A DNA stretch of 64,000 nt from NCBI RefSeq assembly GCF_002407185.1, contig NZ_CP023563.1, forward strand, positions 2,542,001-2,606,000, in the 5' to 3' direction. How positions within the stretch are numbered: the first letter of the stretch is position 1; the number at the start of each line of letters is the position of its first letter. This document shows positions 1 to 8,478 of the stretch, piece by piece. This stretch comes from Brachybacterium vulturis. GTDB taxonomy: Bacteria; Actinomycetota; Actinomycetes; Actinomycetales; Dermabacteraceae. The position numbers and the translations under genes are program-made. The notes beneath the pieces were generated by a model that was given only the letters and a program-made list of their open reading frames with translations, had not been told where the DNA came from and did no database searches.

Positions 1-144
1 CGCGTCGAGTCGGCAATGTGGCACGCCGACGGGGACATCGCCGTGCCGATCCTCGGCAACGCCGGAAGCACCCGCGAATGGGTCCTGTGCGGCGCGTTGA
101 CCCTGTACGTCGTCGTGGCGATCACCACGACGATCCTTCCCTGA
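1..144 (+). CDS. C-terminal end of a membrane protein (partial)
   Basis: The reading frame is open from the first base and ends with TGA at 142-144, giving 47 residues of an incomplete protein. The last 22 residues or so are almost entirely hydrophobic (Leu, Val, Ala, Ile, Thr), which fits a C-terminal membrane helix. It precedes the 235-792 gene with a 90-base gap, so it may belong to the same rightward unit. The family cannot be recognised from this fragment. Confidence 0.5.
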   Translation, partial: RVESAMWHADGDIAVPILGNAGSTREWVLCGALTLYVVVAITTTILP

Positions 145-186
145 CCCGGCGCCACTGCGGCGGTCCGTCCCGCCGGAGGCCCGCTT

Positions 187-194
187 CGCCCACT
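187..194 (+). promoter_or_regulatory. CGCCCACT box upstream of the 235 gene
   Basis: CGCCCACT lies 40 bases before the ATG at 235. It is one of nine copies of this 8-mer found in the element backbone, all in the same orientation relative to the nearby downstream start. Its function is unknown. Confidence 0.4.
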
Positions 195-234
195 GTCCCG
201 CCGAGACCCCTAACTGCTGGAGGAGAACGAGCTC

Positions 235-792
235 ATGGCTTCCCTGATCGAGTCCGTCCGCAAGCTGCACGGTCCCCACGTCGTCGCCCATGACAACGGC
301 TACGACGTCGACGTCATTTGCTCCGAATGCACCCGCCTGCGGCTGGAGGCCCTGGACCAGGCCGCCGGGGTCGGGGAGGACCTGTCCTACAGCGTCGAGA
401 GCATCCGCGTTTCCTACCCGTGCACCACTCAAGTCGTCGCCGGCACCACCGCCGTCGAGGGGAAGGAAGAGGCCGCCCGCATGCGGCTCGAGCGTTTGGT
501 CATCCAGCGTCAAGAGATCGAGGAGCAGATGGAGCGGCTCGATGCCGTGATCACGCTGATCCGCCGCGACCTCGGCGAAGATCTCGACCAGGACGTCCCG
601 GAACCGGACGACGACCCCAAACATGAGCCGGAGCCGGGTGACGCTGGCGACAACCAGAACGACGAGGACGAGCAGCCCGACCCGGCCAAGCGCAGCAAGA
701 AAGCGAAGGCCAAGGAACCCGACGAGCCGGACCGCGAGCCGGGGAAGACGCCGCCACAGACCACAGACCCGGGCGACGATTTCGATTTCTGA
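235..792 (+). CDS. Hypothetical protein with coiled coil and acidic tail
   Basis: This is a 185-residue protein of unrecognised family. The start is chosen from a good ribosome site, GGAGGAGAA, about 7 bases before the ATG. Residues 1-75 contain a single CSEC pair that could bind a metal. Residues 80-115 are rich in Glu, Arg and Leu in a heptad-like pattern that suggests a coiled coil. From about residue 118 to the end the chain is mostly Asp, Glu, Pro and Lys, so it is probably disordered, and it finishes on DDFDF. Acidic tails of this kind occur on proteins that contact DNA-binding partners, but no function can be assigned. Confidence 0.6.
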   Translation: MASLIESVRKLHGPHVVAHDNGYDVDVICSECTRLRLEALDQAAGVGEDLSYSVESIRVSYPCTTQVVAGTTAVEGKEEAARMRLERLVIQRQEIEEQMERLDAVITLIRRDLGEDLDQDVPEPDDDPKHEPEPGDAGDNQNDEDEQPDPAKRSKKAKAKEPDEPDREPGKTPPQTTDPGDDFDF

Positions 793-1002
793 GCCGTAGC
801 ATCGGCTCTTCGTCAGCACGCTCGTGTAAGTGTCCTCGGTCAATGGTCCGAAACCACGGCCACCGCCGGCCTACGCTGTTGCCCTCAGCGGCGCCCCAGG
901 AGACGTCTACCTCGGCCCTGGACCAGGCTCCCTACTTGTGGTCCATGCCGCGCACACCCGTGCGCACCGTCGTCGAACCGGTCGAGCAAAGCTGTAGTTC
1001 CA

Positions 1003-1737
1003 CTACTCGTCGTCACCCCACTGCTCGTACCCCAACGGGGCTTCGTTCAACTCGTCCCGGCGTGCCCTCCAGTCTGGAAGGATGGAGTCGAGCAGAGCCA
1101 CGAACCCGTCACCGTGCCCGCGCTCACGCAGGTGCGCCAGCTCGTGCACGACGATGTACTCGAGACTGCGTGGATCCTTCTTCGCCAGCTCCGGGTTGAG
1201 CCAAATCGTGCCTGACCTCGTGATACACGTACCCCACTTGGTCCTCATCCGCCGTACGACGAATTTGGAAGCTTCGACTCCGAGCACCGGCTGCCACTTC
1301 TTGAGCAGTGCAGGTACACGTGCCTTCACTTCACGGCGGTACCAACGATCCAGCGCCCCGAACCTCCCCGCTGCGCCGGTGCCAGGCGGAGTGATCACCC
1401 AGAGCGTGTTCCCTGTGATCTCGACTCCGTACGCACCACTGGACCTGGACACGTCCAGCAGGTACCTCTTGCCCCACACGTAGTGGGTCTCCCCCGAGAC
1501 CATCTGTCGCTCAGTCTGCCTGTCTGCGTTCCGGAGCGTCTCCCGCTGGCGCTTGATCCACGGAAGACGCTGTACGACCGCGAGCCGGATCGCGTCCTCG
1601 GTCGTTCGGTGGGGCGCCGCGACACGCACCCTTCCGATCGGCGGGTAAACCGAAATGTGCATGTTCTTGATGTCCTTGAAAACGACATCCACGTCCAAGC
1701 CCGACACCGTGATGGAACTACTAGCGATACTCTTCAT
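1003..1737 (-). CDS. YgjP/DUF45-type zinc metallopeptidase linked to a type I restriction locus
   Basis: The protein is 244 residues. It carries the zinc-peptidase signature HELAH at about residues 198-202, with a third likely ligand at His208 (RERGHGDGF), and the KWGTC segment (167-171) typical of the YgjP-like (DUF45, COG1451) family. The family is found as an accessory gene beside type I restriction operons, although its substrate is not established. Its ATG lies inside the end of hsdR, overlapping it by 17 bases, so the two are probably translated together. No signal peptide is visible, so it should be cytoplasmic. Confidence 0.85.
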   Translation of the reverse strand: MKSIASSSITVSGLDVDVVFKDIKNMHISVYPPIGRVRVAAPHRTTEDAIRLAVVQRLPWIKRQRETLRNADRQTERQMVSGETHYVWGKRYLLDVSRSSGAYGVEITGNTLWVITPPGTGAAGRFGALDRWYRREVKARVPALLKKWQPVLGVEASKFVVRRMRTKWGTCITRSGTIWLNPELAKKDPRSLEYIVVHELAHLRERGHGDGFVALLDSILPDWRARRDELNEAPLGYEQWGDDE

Positions 1738-4700
1738 GATTCTTCAACATCTCGATGAAATTCCCGAGGGACCCGTCATCAACTCCTGGAAGCTCGCTGC
1801 GCAGCTCACGAGCCAGCGCCCGTTCTTTGAGTCGTGCGCCAGCACCGCCGTCAGCCCAGCCGTGGTCCTTGCTCGACTGGATCCGCTGATACAGAGCTGC
1901 GTGATCGACGGCTAGGTCCTCCGGCGACCATGGGAAGTCGACGATCGCCCGACGAGCAGGCGTGCTGGCCCACTCCGGGTAGACGCTGCCATCTGCAGAA
2001 TCTCGAGAGCCAACCTTGTTCGTGAACTCGATGAGCTCATGAAGATACGTCGCGTAGTCCTCGGCGTCTTCCCGCTGCTTCTCGATGAGTGCGTCCAGGA
2101 GTTCAGACATATGGTCGTAGTAGCGCGGGTTCATCGCGTGCTCGTCAACAATGGTCTTGCGGACGTTGTTGATGATCGTCTCCGCGGTAGCCGTACCGCT
2201 GCTCCGGATACCGGCAGGAAGCGAATCGATGGCTTCCGATCCGCGCTCGACGATCAGCTGCACCAGGGTCTTCTCCAAATCGGCGACCTGATCTACTGGC
2301 CTGGCGTGGACGTAGGTGTCGAGAAGTTGGCGCATGCCGGCCTCGTACTGCTTCACGTCGATGTTCTCGCCCGCGCCGGCTTCGACCTCGCGCTTGACTG
2401 CCGTGTAGTGCTCGACCTCGTCCTTGATCGACGCCATCTCCGCGGCCGAGAACCCGACGGACTCCATGTCACTGGCAACCGCACCGAACGCGCGCACGAG
2501 ACTGGCCACGGACTTGTAGAGGAGGACACGCCTGGGCTCGTTGTCCTTGATCTGCTCCGCATCACCGGGCGTCGTCGCGACGAAATAGCGCTGGTACTCA
2601 AGCGTGCCCTTCGGCGGTAAGACGGGCTCGCACAGGGCGCGGACAGCGTCGAGAGCGTCATCGAGGTCCGCACGATCCTGCTCATCGCGGTCACTGATCA
2701 GGCCATCGACATCATCATCGTCGTACTCCCCGAAGGCCTCGGACGTGTAGTCGGTCACCGTCTTGTCGAGAGACTTGAAGAGATCCCGGTAGTCGACGAT
2801 GTACCCGTAGGACTTGTCGTCACCGTCGAGTCGGTTTACCCGGCAGATCGCCTGGAACAAGCCGTGGTCGCGCATATTCTTGTCGATGTACAAGTACGTC
2901 GCGCTCGGAGCATCGAAACCGGTCAAGAGCTTGTCGACGACGATCAAGAGTCGCATCTGACCGGGTTCATGGATGAACTTCTTCTTGACGTCGGCCTCGA
3001 AATCCTCGACGCGGTTGATCGCCTTGTCCGAATCCTCGCCGAAGTGGTCGGCGAGCATCTGCCGGTAGATCTCGTACTTGCGCAGCTCCTCGGTGTCCCC
3101 TTCGCCGGCATCCTCCTTGGCGATCGCGCTCGGGTTCGGCTTGTAGCTGGTCACGATGGCGATCTTGCCCTTGAAGCCGCTCTTCACGAACGCCTCGTAG
3201 AAGGTGCATGCCTGATAGACCGAGTCGCTGACGAGCATGGCATTGCCGTGCCCACTGACCAGTCGTGGCTGGGTCTCCATGTCCATGAGGATGTCCTGGA
3301 CGATCTGCGCCGTGCGCGGTGCAGAGGAGAAGACCTTCTGCATCGTGCCCCACTTCTTCTTCAGCCGAGCCTTCGACAGATCCGTCAGATTACGAGTCTT
3401 CGCCTCGAACCACTTGTCCACCGCAGCGGACCCCTGCAGCTCTTGCTCCACCTTCCGTGCTTCGTACTTCAGGTCCAGTACGACACCGTCGCGGACGCCC
3501 TCGTCGAACTTGTAGGTGTGGATGAACGACCCGAAGGTCTCGATACTGGTCTTCTTGTCATCCTTCAGCAGCGGGGTGCCGGTGAAGCCGATGAACAACG
3601 CTCCCGGCAGGAGGTCCTTCATGATGCGATGCATCTTGCCGCTCTGGGTCCGGTGAGCTTCATCCACGAACACGAAGACGTTGCCCTTTGCCGTGAACCC
3701 GTCCGGGACCCGAGTCTTCAGATCCTTCGCGAAGTCCTCGGCGGCCTCGCCGCGAGCCGAGTCATCGCCACCTCGGAACTTGTGCACCAACGAACACATC
3801 AGCGGCGGGTTGGAGGTGTTGAGCATCGCAAGCATGTCAGCACCCGACTGCGTGCGGACGATCTTCTCCCCCACCCCGATGAAACCACCCTCGATCTGAT
3901 CATCCAGTTCGGTACGATCGGTGATCATCAGGACTCGGGCGTCGCGCTGGGTCTCGAGGATCCACTTGGCCAGCCACACCATCGTCAGACTCTTGCCCGA
4001 CCCCTGGGTGTGCCAGATGATGCCGCCTTCACGCCTGGCGATCCGCGCCTGGGAAACTTTGACCCCGAAGTACTGATTGTGGCGCGGGGCCTTCTTCACC
4101 CCTGCGTCGTAGACGATGAAGTCATGGATGAGCTCGAGGAATCGTTCCTTGGAGCACATCTGAGCAAGCGCCAGGTCGAGGTCGGCGTTCTCGCCGTCCT
4201 CCTTCCACCGCAACCAGTACTTCTCCTGAGTCTCGATGACCCCATAGCGGAGCCCCTCGACGTCGTTGCCCGCGAACAGGTACTGCACGGTGGTGAAGAA
4301 CGGACGGACGAAGTCGTCCCGCTGATTGCCGATGTTCTGCCGGATACCGCTGGCGGCGCTCACGGTCGAACGCTTCAGCTCGATGACCGCTAGCGCGATG
4401 CCGTTGACGTAGAGCACGAGATCAGGACGCTTGGTGTGAACGCCGCGGACCGTGACCTCCTCGGCCACCACGAACTCGTTCTCCGCCGGCATCGCCCAGT
4501 CGATCAAGTGGACGGTCTGCGTGGTCTCCCCGACTTCGGTCTTGACCTTCGCACCGTACCGGAGGAGCTCGTAGACCTTGCGGTTCTGGTCGTAGAGCGA
4601 ACTGCCACCGCTGAGTGCCGCAGCAGTAAGCAGCTGCTGGACCGCACGCGAGACCAGGGCCTCGTCGTAGCCACGGCCGAGCAGGGATGATCGTAGCCTT

Positions 4701-4825
4701 GTTTCGTCGACGTTCCAGTTGTCCTGATCCTTCAGGTTCCCGCCGTAGACGTACCCGAGCTGATCTCGGAACAGCTCAACGACACGGCGCTGCGTTTCTC
4801 GCTCTCTCTGACCAACCGTGCTCAT
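1721..4825 (-). CDS. hsdR: Type I restriction enzyme, R (motor and nuclease) subunit
   Basis: This is a 1034-residue HsdR, full length for the family. The N-terminal nuclease has the PD...ELK pattern (Asp135, Glu149, Lys151). The translocase has Walker A HTQGSGKS at about 272-279, DEAH at 388-391, FTGTP as motif III, and a late GFDAP and CRVNR region as motifs V and VI. In a complete enzyme HsdR needs HsdM and HsdS to choose sites and to protect the host. Here the stop of the hsdS remnant overlaps the hsdR start (ATGA), but hsdS is only a stub and no hsdM is present. The restriction activity is therefore probably dead unless partners are supplied elsewhere. Confidence 0.93.
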   Translation of the reverse strand: MSTVGQRERETQRRVVELFRDQLGYVYGGNLKDQDNWNVDETRLRSSLLGRGYDEALVSRAVQQLLTAAALSGGSSLYDQNRKVYELLRYGAKVKTEVGETTQTVHLIDWAMPAENEFVVAEEVTVRGVHTKRPDLVLYVNGIALAVIELKRSTVSAASGIRQNIGNQRDDFVRPFFTTVQYLFAGNDVEGLRYGVIETQEKYWLRWKEDGENADLDLALAQMCSKERFLELIHDFIVYDAGVKKAPRHNQYFGVKVSQARIARREGGIIWHTQGSGKSLTMVWLAKWILETQRDARVLMITDRTELDDQIEGGFIGVGEKIVRTQSGADMLAMLNTSNPPLMCSLVHKFRGGDDSARGEAAEDFAKDLKTRVPDGFTAKGNVFVFVDEAHRTQSGKMHRIMKDLLPGALFIGFTGTPLLKDDKKTSIETFGSFIHTYKFDEGVRDGVVLDLKYEARKVEQELQGSAAVDKWFEAKTRNLTDLSKARLKKKWGTMQKVFSSAPRTAQIVQDILMDMETQPRLVSGHGNAMLVSDSVYQACTFYEAFVKSGFKGKIAIVTSYKPNPSAIAKEDAGEGDTEELRKYEIYRQMLADHFGEDSDKAINRVEDFEADVKKKFIHEPGQMRLLIVVDKLLTGFDAPSATYLYIDKNMRDHGLFQAICRVNRLDGDDKSYGYIVDYRDLFKSLDKTVTDYTSEAFGEYDDDDVDGLISDRDEQDRADLDDALDAVRALCEPVLPPKGTLEYQRYFVATTPGDAEQIKDNEPRRVLLYKSVASLVRAFGAVASDMESVGFSAAEMASIKDEVEHYTAVKREVEAGAGENIDVKQYEAGMRQLLDTYVHARPVDQVADLEKTLVQLIVERGSEAIDSLPAGIRSSGTATAETIINNVRKTIVDEHAMNPRYYDHMSELLDALIEKQREDAEDYATYLHELIEFTNKVGSRDSADGSVYPEWASTPARRAIVDFPWSPEDLAVDHAALYQRIQSSKDHGWADGGAGARLKERALARELRSELPGVDDGSLGNFIEMLKNHEEYR

Positions 4826-4940
4826 GCTTCCTCCTCTACCGGCAAGCGGCTGCTGCCCGTCAGTAGCTCCTGCACCATCCCGACCTTTACTGCTCTCGCG
4901 GACTCAAGACGCTGCTCCAGCGCCAGAAGCTCTTCACTAG
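4822..4940 (-). pseudogene. hsdS: 3' remnant of a type I specificity subunit
   Basis: Read leftward from the IS boundary, the frame gives about 39 residues ending in GMVQELLTGSSRLPVEEEA and a TGA that overlaps the hsdR ATG. The pattern LEQRLESARAVKVGMVQELLTG is the usual end of HsdS, where the coiled-coil spacer is followed by the (M)xQELLTG tail. All of the target-recognition domains are missing: the coding sequence stops where the IS1380-family element begins, and no hsdS sequence resumes on its far side. Confidence 0.85.
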
Positions 4941-4987
4941 CCTCGGTATTTCATGGTGGTGTGGTCCCGACCGGCGGACGGCATAGA

Positions 4988-5059
4988 GAAAGGTGCTCCT
5001 GACCTGGAATGATACGGGGTGTTGAAGCTCGTATCGATCTGGCGGAAGGAGCACCTTTC
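4988..5059 (+). promoter_or_regulatory. Fold-back inverted repeat covering the transposase ribosome site (copy 1)
   Basis: GAAAGGTGCTCCT at 4988-5000 is perfectly complementary to AGGAGCACCTTTC at 5047-5059, giving a 13-bp stem with a 46-base loop. The distal arm overlaps the AAGGAG ribosome site (5046-5051) of the transposase. Transcripts that read in from outside the element would fold and hide this site. Such protection is known for IS10 and IS50, and its role here is inferred. Confidence 0.55.
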
Positions 5060-5061
5060 AG

Positions 5062-6474
5062 GTGTCCCACCCTACCTTGTTCTTCTACCCCCGACCGCGA
5101 GTGGACATCGCCGAGGTCCCGGCGGTGTCGCATGCCGGCGCGGTGCTACTGACCGACACGATCGGTGCCACCGGCCTCGCCCGCTCGCTGCGCGAAGCAC
5201 TGGATCCGTGGACGAAACCGCTGGCAGAGCACCACGCGGCGAAGGTCTTGCTGGACCTGGCGATGACTCTCGCGGTGGGCGGGGAGGTCGCCTCGGATAC
5301 CGATCTGCTGCGGTGCGAGCCGGGAGTGTTCGGTGACGTCGCCTCGGCTCCGACGATCTCCCGCATACTCACCGCGCTCGCCCAGGACGCTCCTGCCGTG
5401 ATCGAAGCGATCTCCCAGGCCCGCCGGGTTGCGCGAGAGCGGGCATGGGTCCTGGCCGGCGACCATTCCCCGGCTGCGGCGGCCAGCGCAAAGAAGCCGC
5501 TGGTCATCGACCTCGACGCCACCTTGATCACCGCCCACAGCGAGAAGGAGCAGGCCGCACCCAACTTCAAACGTGGCTACGGCTTTCACCCCCTGTGCGC
5601 GTTCCTGGACCACGGCAGCGACGGGACCGGGGAGCCGTTGGCGATCCAGCTCCGTCCCGGCAACGCCGGGTCCAACACGGCTGCCGATCACATCACCGTC
5701 ACCCGTCAGGCTCTCGCTCAGCTGCCTGCGGGCCCGCTTGTCCGGGGTGGGCAGGGATCGAAGAAGGTCCTGATCCGCACCGATGGAGCCGGCGGCACCA
5801 AGGACTTCCTCCAGTGGCTGACCAGACGGCGGCTGGCTTACTCCGTCGGGTTCACCCTCCCCGCAAACACGCCTGACCTGCTGAAACGCATCGACGAGGC
5901 CGCGGCGTGGACCCCCGCCTATGACAGTGACGACGATGGCGTCCGCGATGGGGCATTCGTGGCGGAGCTGACCGGACTGCTGGACCTGACCGGCTGGCCT
6001 GCGGGGATGCGGGTGATCGTGCGGAAGGAGCGCCCCCACCCCGGAGCGCAGCTGCGGATCACCGACCACGAAGGAATGCGGATCACCGCGTTCGCGACCA
6101 ACACCCCGCGCGGCCAGCTGCCGACCCTGGAGCTGAGACACCGTCGCCGAGCGCGCTGCGAAGATCGGATCCGTAACGCCAAGGACATGGGCCTTGAGAA
6201 GTTCCCGCTGCAGGGATTCGCGCAGAACCAGATCTGGTGCCAGATCATCCAGCTCGCCTCCGAGCTGGTCGCCTGGATGCAGACCATCGCGCTGACCAGT
6301 ACTGATGCGAGGAAGTGGGAGCCCAAACGACTTCGCGCGCGGCTGTTCGAGGTCCCCGCGATCCTCGTGCGCCGTGCCCGGCGCAAGATCCTCCACCTCG
6401 CCCAGCACGCTCCCGAAGCCATTAAGGTCCTGACCGGCGTCAACCGGCTCCGCACCGCCGTCGCGCAGACCTGA
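5062..6474 (+). CDS. IS1380-family DDE transposase, copy 1
   Basis: This is a 470-residue transposase, typical in length for IS1380. Candidate catalytic acids are Asp152 in VIDLDAT, Asp241 in IRTDGAGG and Glu367 in RCEDRIRNAKD; the last is followed by the conserved basic stretch seen in the family. The start is GTG at 5062, preceded by AAGGAG at a workable spacing. It acts on the element's own ends in the cytoplasm. The frame is intact, so this copy could be active. A long open frame on the opposite strand is only a shadow. Confidence 0.93.
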   Translation: MSHPTLFFYPRPRVDIAEVPAVSHAGAVLLTDTIGATGLARSLREALDPWTKPLAEHHAAKVLLDLAMTLAVGGEVASDTDLLRCEPGVFGDVASAPTISRILTALAQDAPAVIEAISQARRVARERAWVLAGDHSPAAAASAKKPLVIDLDATLITAHSEKEQAAPNFKRGYGFHPLCAFLDHGSDGTGEPLAIQLRPGNAGSNTAADHITVTRQALAQLPAGPLVRGGQGSKKVLIRTDGAGGTKDFLQWLTRRRLAYSVGFTLPANTPDLLKRIDEAAAWTPAYDSDDDGVRDGAFVAELTGLLDLTGWPAGMRVIVRKERPHPGAQLRITDHEGMRITAFATNTPRGQLPTLELRHRRRARCEDRIRNAKDMGLEKFPLQGFAQNQIWCQIIQLASELVAWMQTIALTSTDARKWEPKRLRARLFEVPAILVRRARRKILHLAQHAPEAIKVLTGVNRLRTAVAQT

Positions 6475-6644
6475 CCAGGCGGCTCCACCTGTCCCTACGG
6501 CCCCCAGCACCTTCTCGGGAGTGGAACCCGACCGCCCGCAACGGACACTGCGACAATCTGTCACACCCAGATGCCAGAATCAGCAGCTGAGCATCGGCAA
6601 CGACGCCGACCGCCCCCGCTCACCAACCCGATGAAACATCGAGG

Positions 6645-6855
6645 CTGGGTCGGGTATAAGCGGGCGAAGCTCTCTGGCCTCGCCCTGCTCGGGTACGAAA
6701 CTTCACTTCTCGTCGGTGCCATGGACCACATTATCGACGAGCTTGAGCTTGCGAAAGGCCAAAGACTACTGGCTCTGAAGGGAGCTGGCCGCGAGAGGAA
6801 TCAGCGCCTAGAGGTTCTCACCGGTGAGAGAATCAGGAGATTCGGCCGGGGGTGA
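6645..6855 (+). pseudogene. 3' fragment of an unknown gene truncated at the IS1380 junction
   Basis: The open frame enters from inside the IS and ends with TGA at 6853-6855. The non-IS part codes about 69 residues, including IIDELELAKGQRLLALKG, a believable helical segment. It does not resemble HsdS or HsdM on either strand. It is best read as the tail of a gene whose front was lost when sequence beside the IS was deleted. The family is not recognised. Confidence 0.35.
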
Positions 6856-6914
6856 CAACAGTCTGCTGTTCACGACCTTCCCCAGGATCCGGGACACGCG
6901 TGCTCCGAAGATCG

Positions 6915-7151
6915 TCAGTGCGCCCCTCGCCCGGCCACGCCTGTCTCGCCCGGCGGGTGGAGCCGATCCGGGTGGGCGCGGCGGAACTCGAGCCGCGCGC
7001 GGATCACATCACGGGACGGGCCGGTGGGGGTATATGCCTGTTCGACTGCGTCGTCGATGCTGGTGCCGTCGAGGCCGAGCATCGTTCGATAGCCCTGAAC
7101 GAGCGGGGAGACTGCCCCCGGCGGCAGGTTCGTCCGGTCAGTCGCCGTCAT
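6915..7151 (-). CDS. Small hypothetical protein
   Basis: This is a 78-residue frame beginning MTATDRTNLPPGAVSPLV and ending in GRGAH. The central part (DDAVEQAYTPTGPSRDVIR) has natural composition and wobble GC bias, so it looks like a real short protein. It lies just downstream of the methyltransferase on the same strand, 94 bases beyond its stop. Function unknown. Confidence 0.45.
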   Translation of the reverse strand: MTATDRTNLPPGAVSPLVQGYRTMLGLDGTSIDDAVEQAYTPTGPSRDVIRARLEFRRAHPDRLHPPGETGVAGRGAH

Positions 7152-7163
7152 AGCGGTGCCCCC

Positions 7164-7241
7164 TCAGTCGGACTCCCAGACGACGATGATTCTCCGCTCC
7201 TCGCCGGGTGTCCGGACCAATGCCCGCGGCTCTCCCCGCAT
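7164..7241 (-). CDS. Possible 25-residue mini-ORF between methyltransferase and the 78-residue gene
   Basis: A leftward frame starting at the ATG of 7241 gives MRGEPRALVRTPGEERRIIV and five more residues. It overlaps the last bases of the methyltransferase gene and has a CGCCCACT box 16 bases upstream. It is too short to judge by composition, so expression is uncertain. Confidence 0.2.
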   Translation of the reverse strand: MRGEPRALVRTPGEERRIIVVWESD

Positions 7242-7245
7242 GCAT

Positions 7246-8418
7246 TCATCCCGCCACAGTGGGCGCAACCGCCCTCTCGCGGGACAGGTCGACCTCGTCG
7301 CCGTAGACCTGCTCGCAGTGATCCAGCCGCGGGGCCAGCACGTTCTCGACGATGCCACCTTCGTCCAGTGCGATCCCGGTGACGTGCCGGATGCCGCCGT
7401 CGGTGCCGTTCAACCGCATCGCCACCTCGATCGTGGTGCCGGAGCCGAGGAAGGGGTCGAGGATGGTCGCGTCGGGCCCGGCGACAGTGGAGAACCAGCG
7501 GGCGAGCACATCGACGTCCTTGGGGACCGGGAACTCGCCCGTGCCGGGGATGCTTGCCAGGTGACGGGCTCCCTCCCGCTCTTGGCGGAACACGGAGCGG
7601 GGCACGGCGGTGGAGTTGTCGGCCAGCAGCCGCTTCAGCTTCGGCTGGGTGGTGTGGTCGGGGCCGAACTCGATCATGCCGGCGGCGAGCATGCGGTCCA
7701 TCGACGCGTCCGACATGCGCCATCCGCGCTTGGGCACCGGGCACGCCTGCCCAGTCGTCGGGTGAGTCAGAGGGCGGAAGGAGCGGCCCTTCTGCACCGA
7801 GGGTGCGCCAGGGTCCGAGACGCGGTACAGCCTGCCGTGCTCGTCGATCCGGTCGTACTCCGTCAGCCCCCTCGGCAAGGTGGCCCGGAGCGGGGACAGC
7901 CAAGACCGGAACCGCTTCTGCGCCTCGGCCCGGTCGCCGGCGGCGGTGCGCCACGCATCGGTGGCGGCCTCGAGGACCATCTCGGCGTCGGGTCGCTCCT
8001 GCCGCCAACGGGTGCCGGAGGCCTGCAGCGCGGCGAGGTCTGCAGCGTAGATGACGAGGTAGTCGTGGGAGACGGACAGCAGATGCGCGGAGTTGATGGT
8101 CGACCCGTCCCACACGACCGTGCCGACGAAGTTGTCGGCGCCGAGGCACTCGTCGAGCAGGATGCGCAGGTGGTGGATCTCGCGGTCGTCGATCGAGGCG
8201 ATGACGATCCCGGTTTCGGCCAGTAGGCGCGGCAGTTGCGCCAGCCGGTCGCGCATGAACGAGGTCCAGTCGTCGCGGTCGTCGTCGTAGGCGGTCACCA
8301 CCCGGCCGCCGGTGTTGTACGGCGGGTCGAGGTAGATCAGGTCGAACGGTCCATCCAGGGTCGGCAGGACGTCGAGGTTGTCGCCGACACGGACGTGATG
8401 GGGCGTGGGGCTGCTCAT
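7246..8418 (-). CDS. Orphan site-specific DNA methyltransferase (beta-class, Mod-like)
   Basis: This is a 390-residue amino-methyltransferase. Motif IV is DPPY at 31-34 and the SAM-binding motif I is DPFLGSGTT at 321-329. The order IV before I marks the beta class, which includes type III Mod subunits and many N6-adenine or N4-cytosine enzymes. Between them lies a roughly 200-residue variable region that should hold target recognition (about 130-310). No restriction partner lies beside it, so it probably works alone, for example by masking sites recognised by host restriction after transfer. The start is ATG at 8418. Target base and sequence cannot be read from the protein. Confidence 0.88.
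   Translation of the reverse strand: MSSPTPHHVRVGDNLDVLPTLDGPFDLIYLDPPYNTGGRVVTAYDDDRDDWTSFMRDRLAQLPRLLAETGIVIASIDDREIHHLRILLDECLGADNFVGTVVWDGSTINSAHLLSVSHDYLVIYAADLAALQASGTRWRQERPDAEMVLEAATDAWRTAAGDRAEAQKRFRSWLSPLRATLPRGLTEYDRIDEHGRLYRVSDPGAPSVQKGRSFRPLTHPTTGQACPVPKRGWRMSDASMDRMLAAGMIEFGPDHTTQPKLKRLLADNSTAVPRSVFRQEREGARHLASIPGTGEFPVPKDVDVLARWFSTVAGPDATILDPFLGSGTTIEVAMRLNGTDGGIRHVTGIALDEGGIVENVLAPRLDHCEQVYGDEVDLSRERAVAPTVAG
7258..7265 (-). promoter_or_regulatory. CGCCCACT box inside the methyltransferase 3' end
   Basis: This is a copy of the backbone box, read leftward, 16 bases before the mini-ORF at 7241. Because it lies within coding sequence it may be a chance match. Confidence 0.2.
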
Positions 8419-8478
8419 GCCCTCGCCAGTGCGCGGGGGTCTCGCAATCGTGCGATCAGGCGACGTTTGTGCTGGTGA

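Larger units (their letters stand above)
4941..6644 (+). mobile_element. IS1380-family insertion sequence, copy 1
   Basis: This is a 1,704-bp element with imperfect terminal inverted repeats. The left end begins CCTCGGTATTTCATGG and the right end, read inward, begins CCTCGATGTTTCATCG. It encodes one full transposase. The sequence matches the copy at 58,411-60,114 wherever I compared it, and the boundaries are set by where the two copies stop matching. The 4-bp flanks are CTAG on the left and CTGG on the right, so there is no exact target duplication. The second copy has a perfect TTAG pair. This mismatch, with hsdS ending at the left edge and an unrelated fragment at the right edge, suggests an adjacent deletion or rearrangement. 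Confidence 0.92.

Noticed and set aside
2864-4393. 509-codon plus-strand frame inside hsdR
   Set aside because: hsdR on the other strand has all expected motifs, and the plus frame is a wobble-bias shadow.
6571-6640. Coding start of the 6571-6855 frame
   Set aside because: This part is the right end of the IS1380 element and recurs in copy 2 without the downstream sequence, so it is not the true start of a gene.
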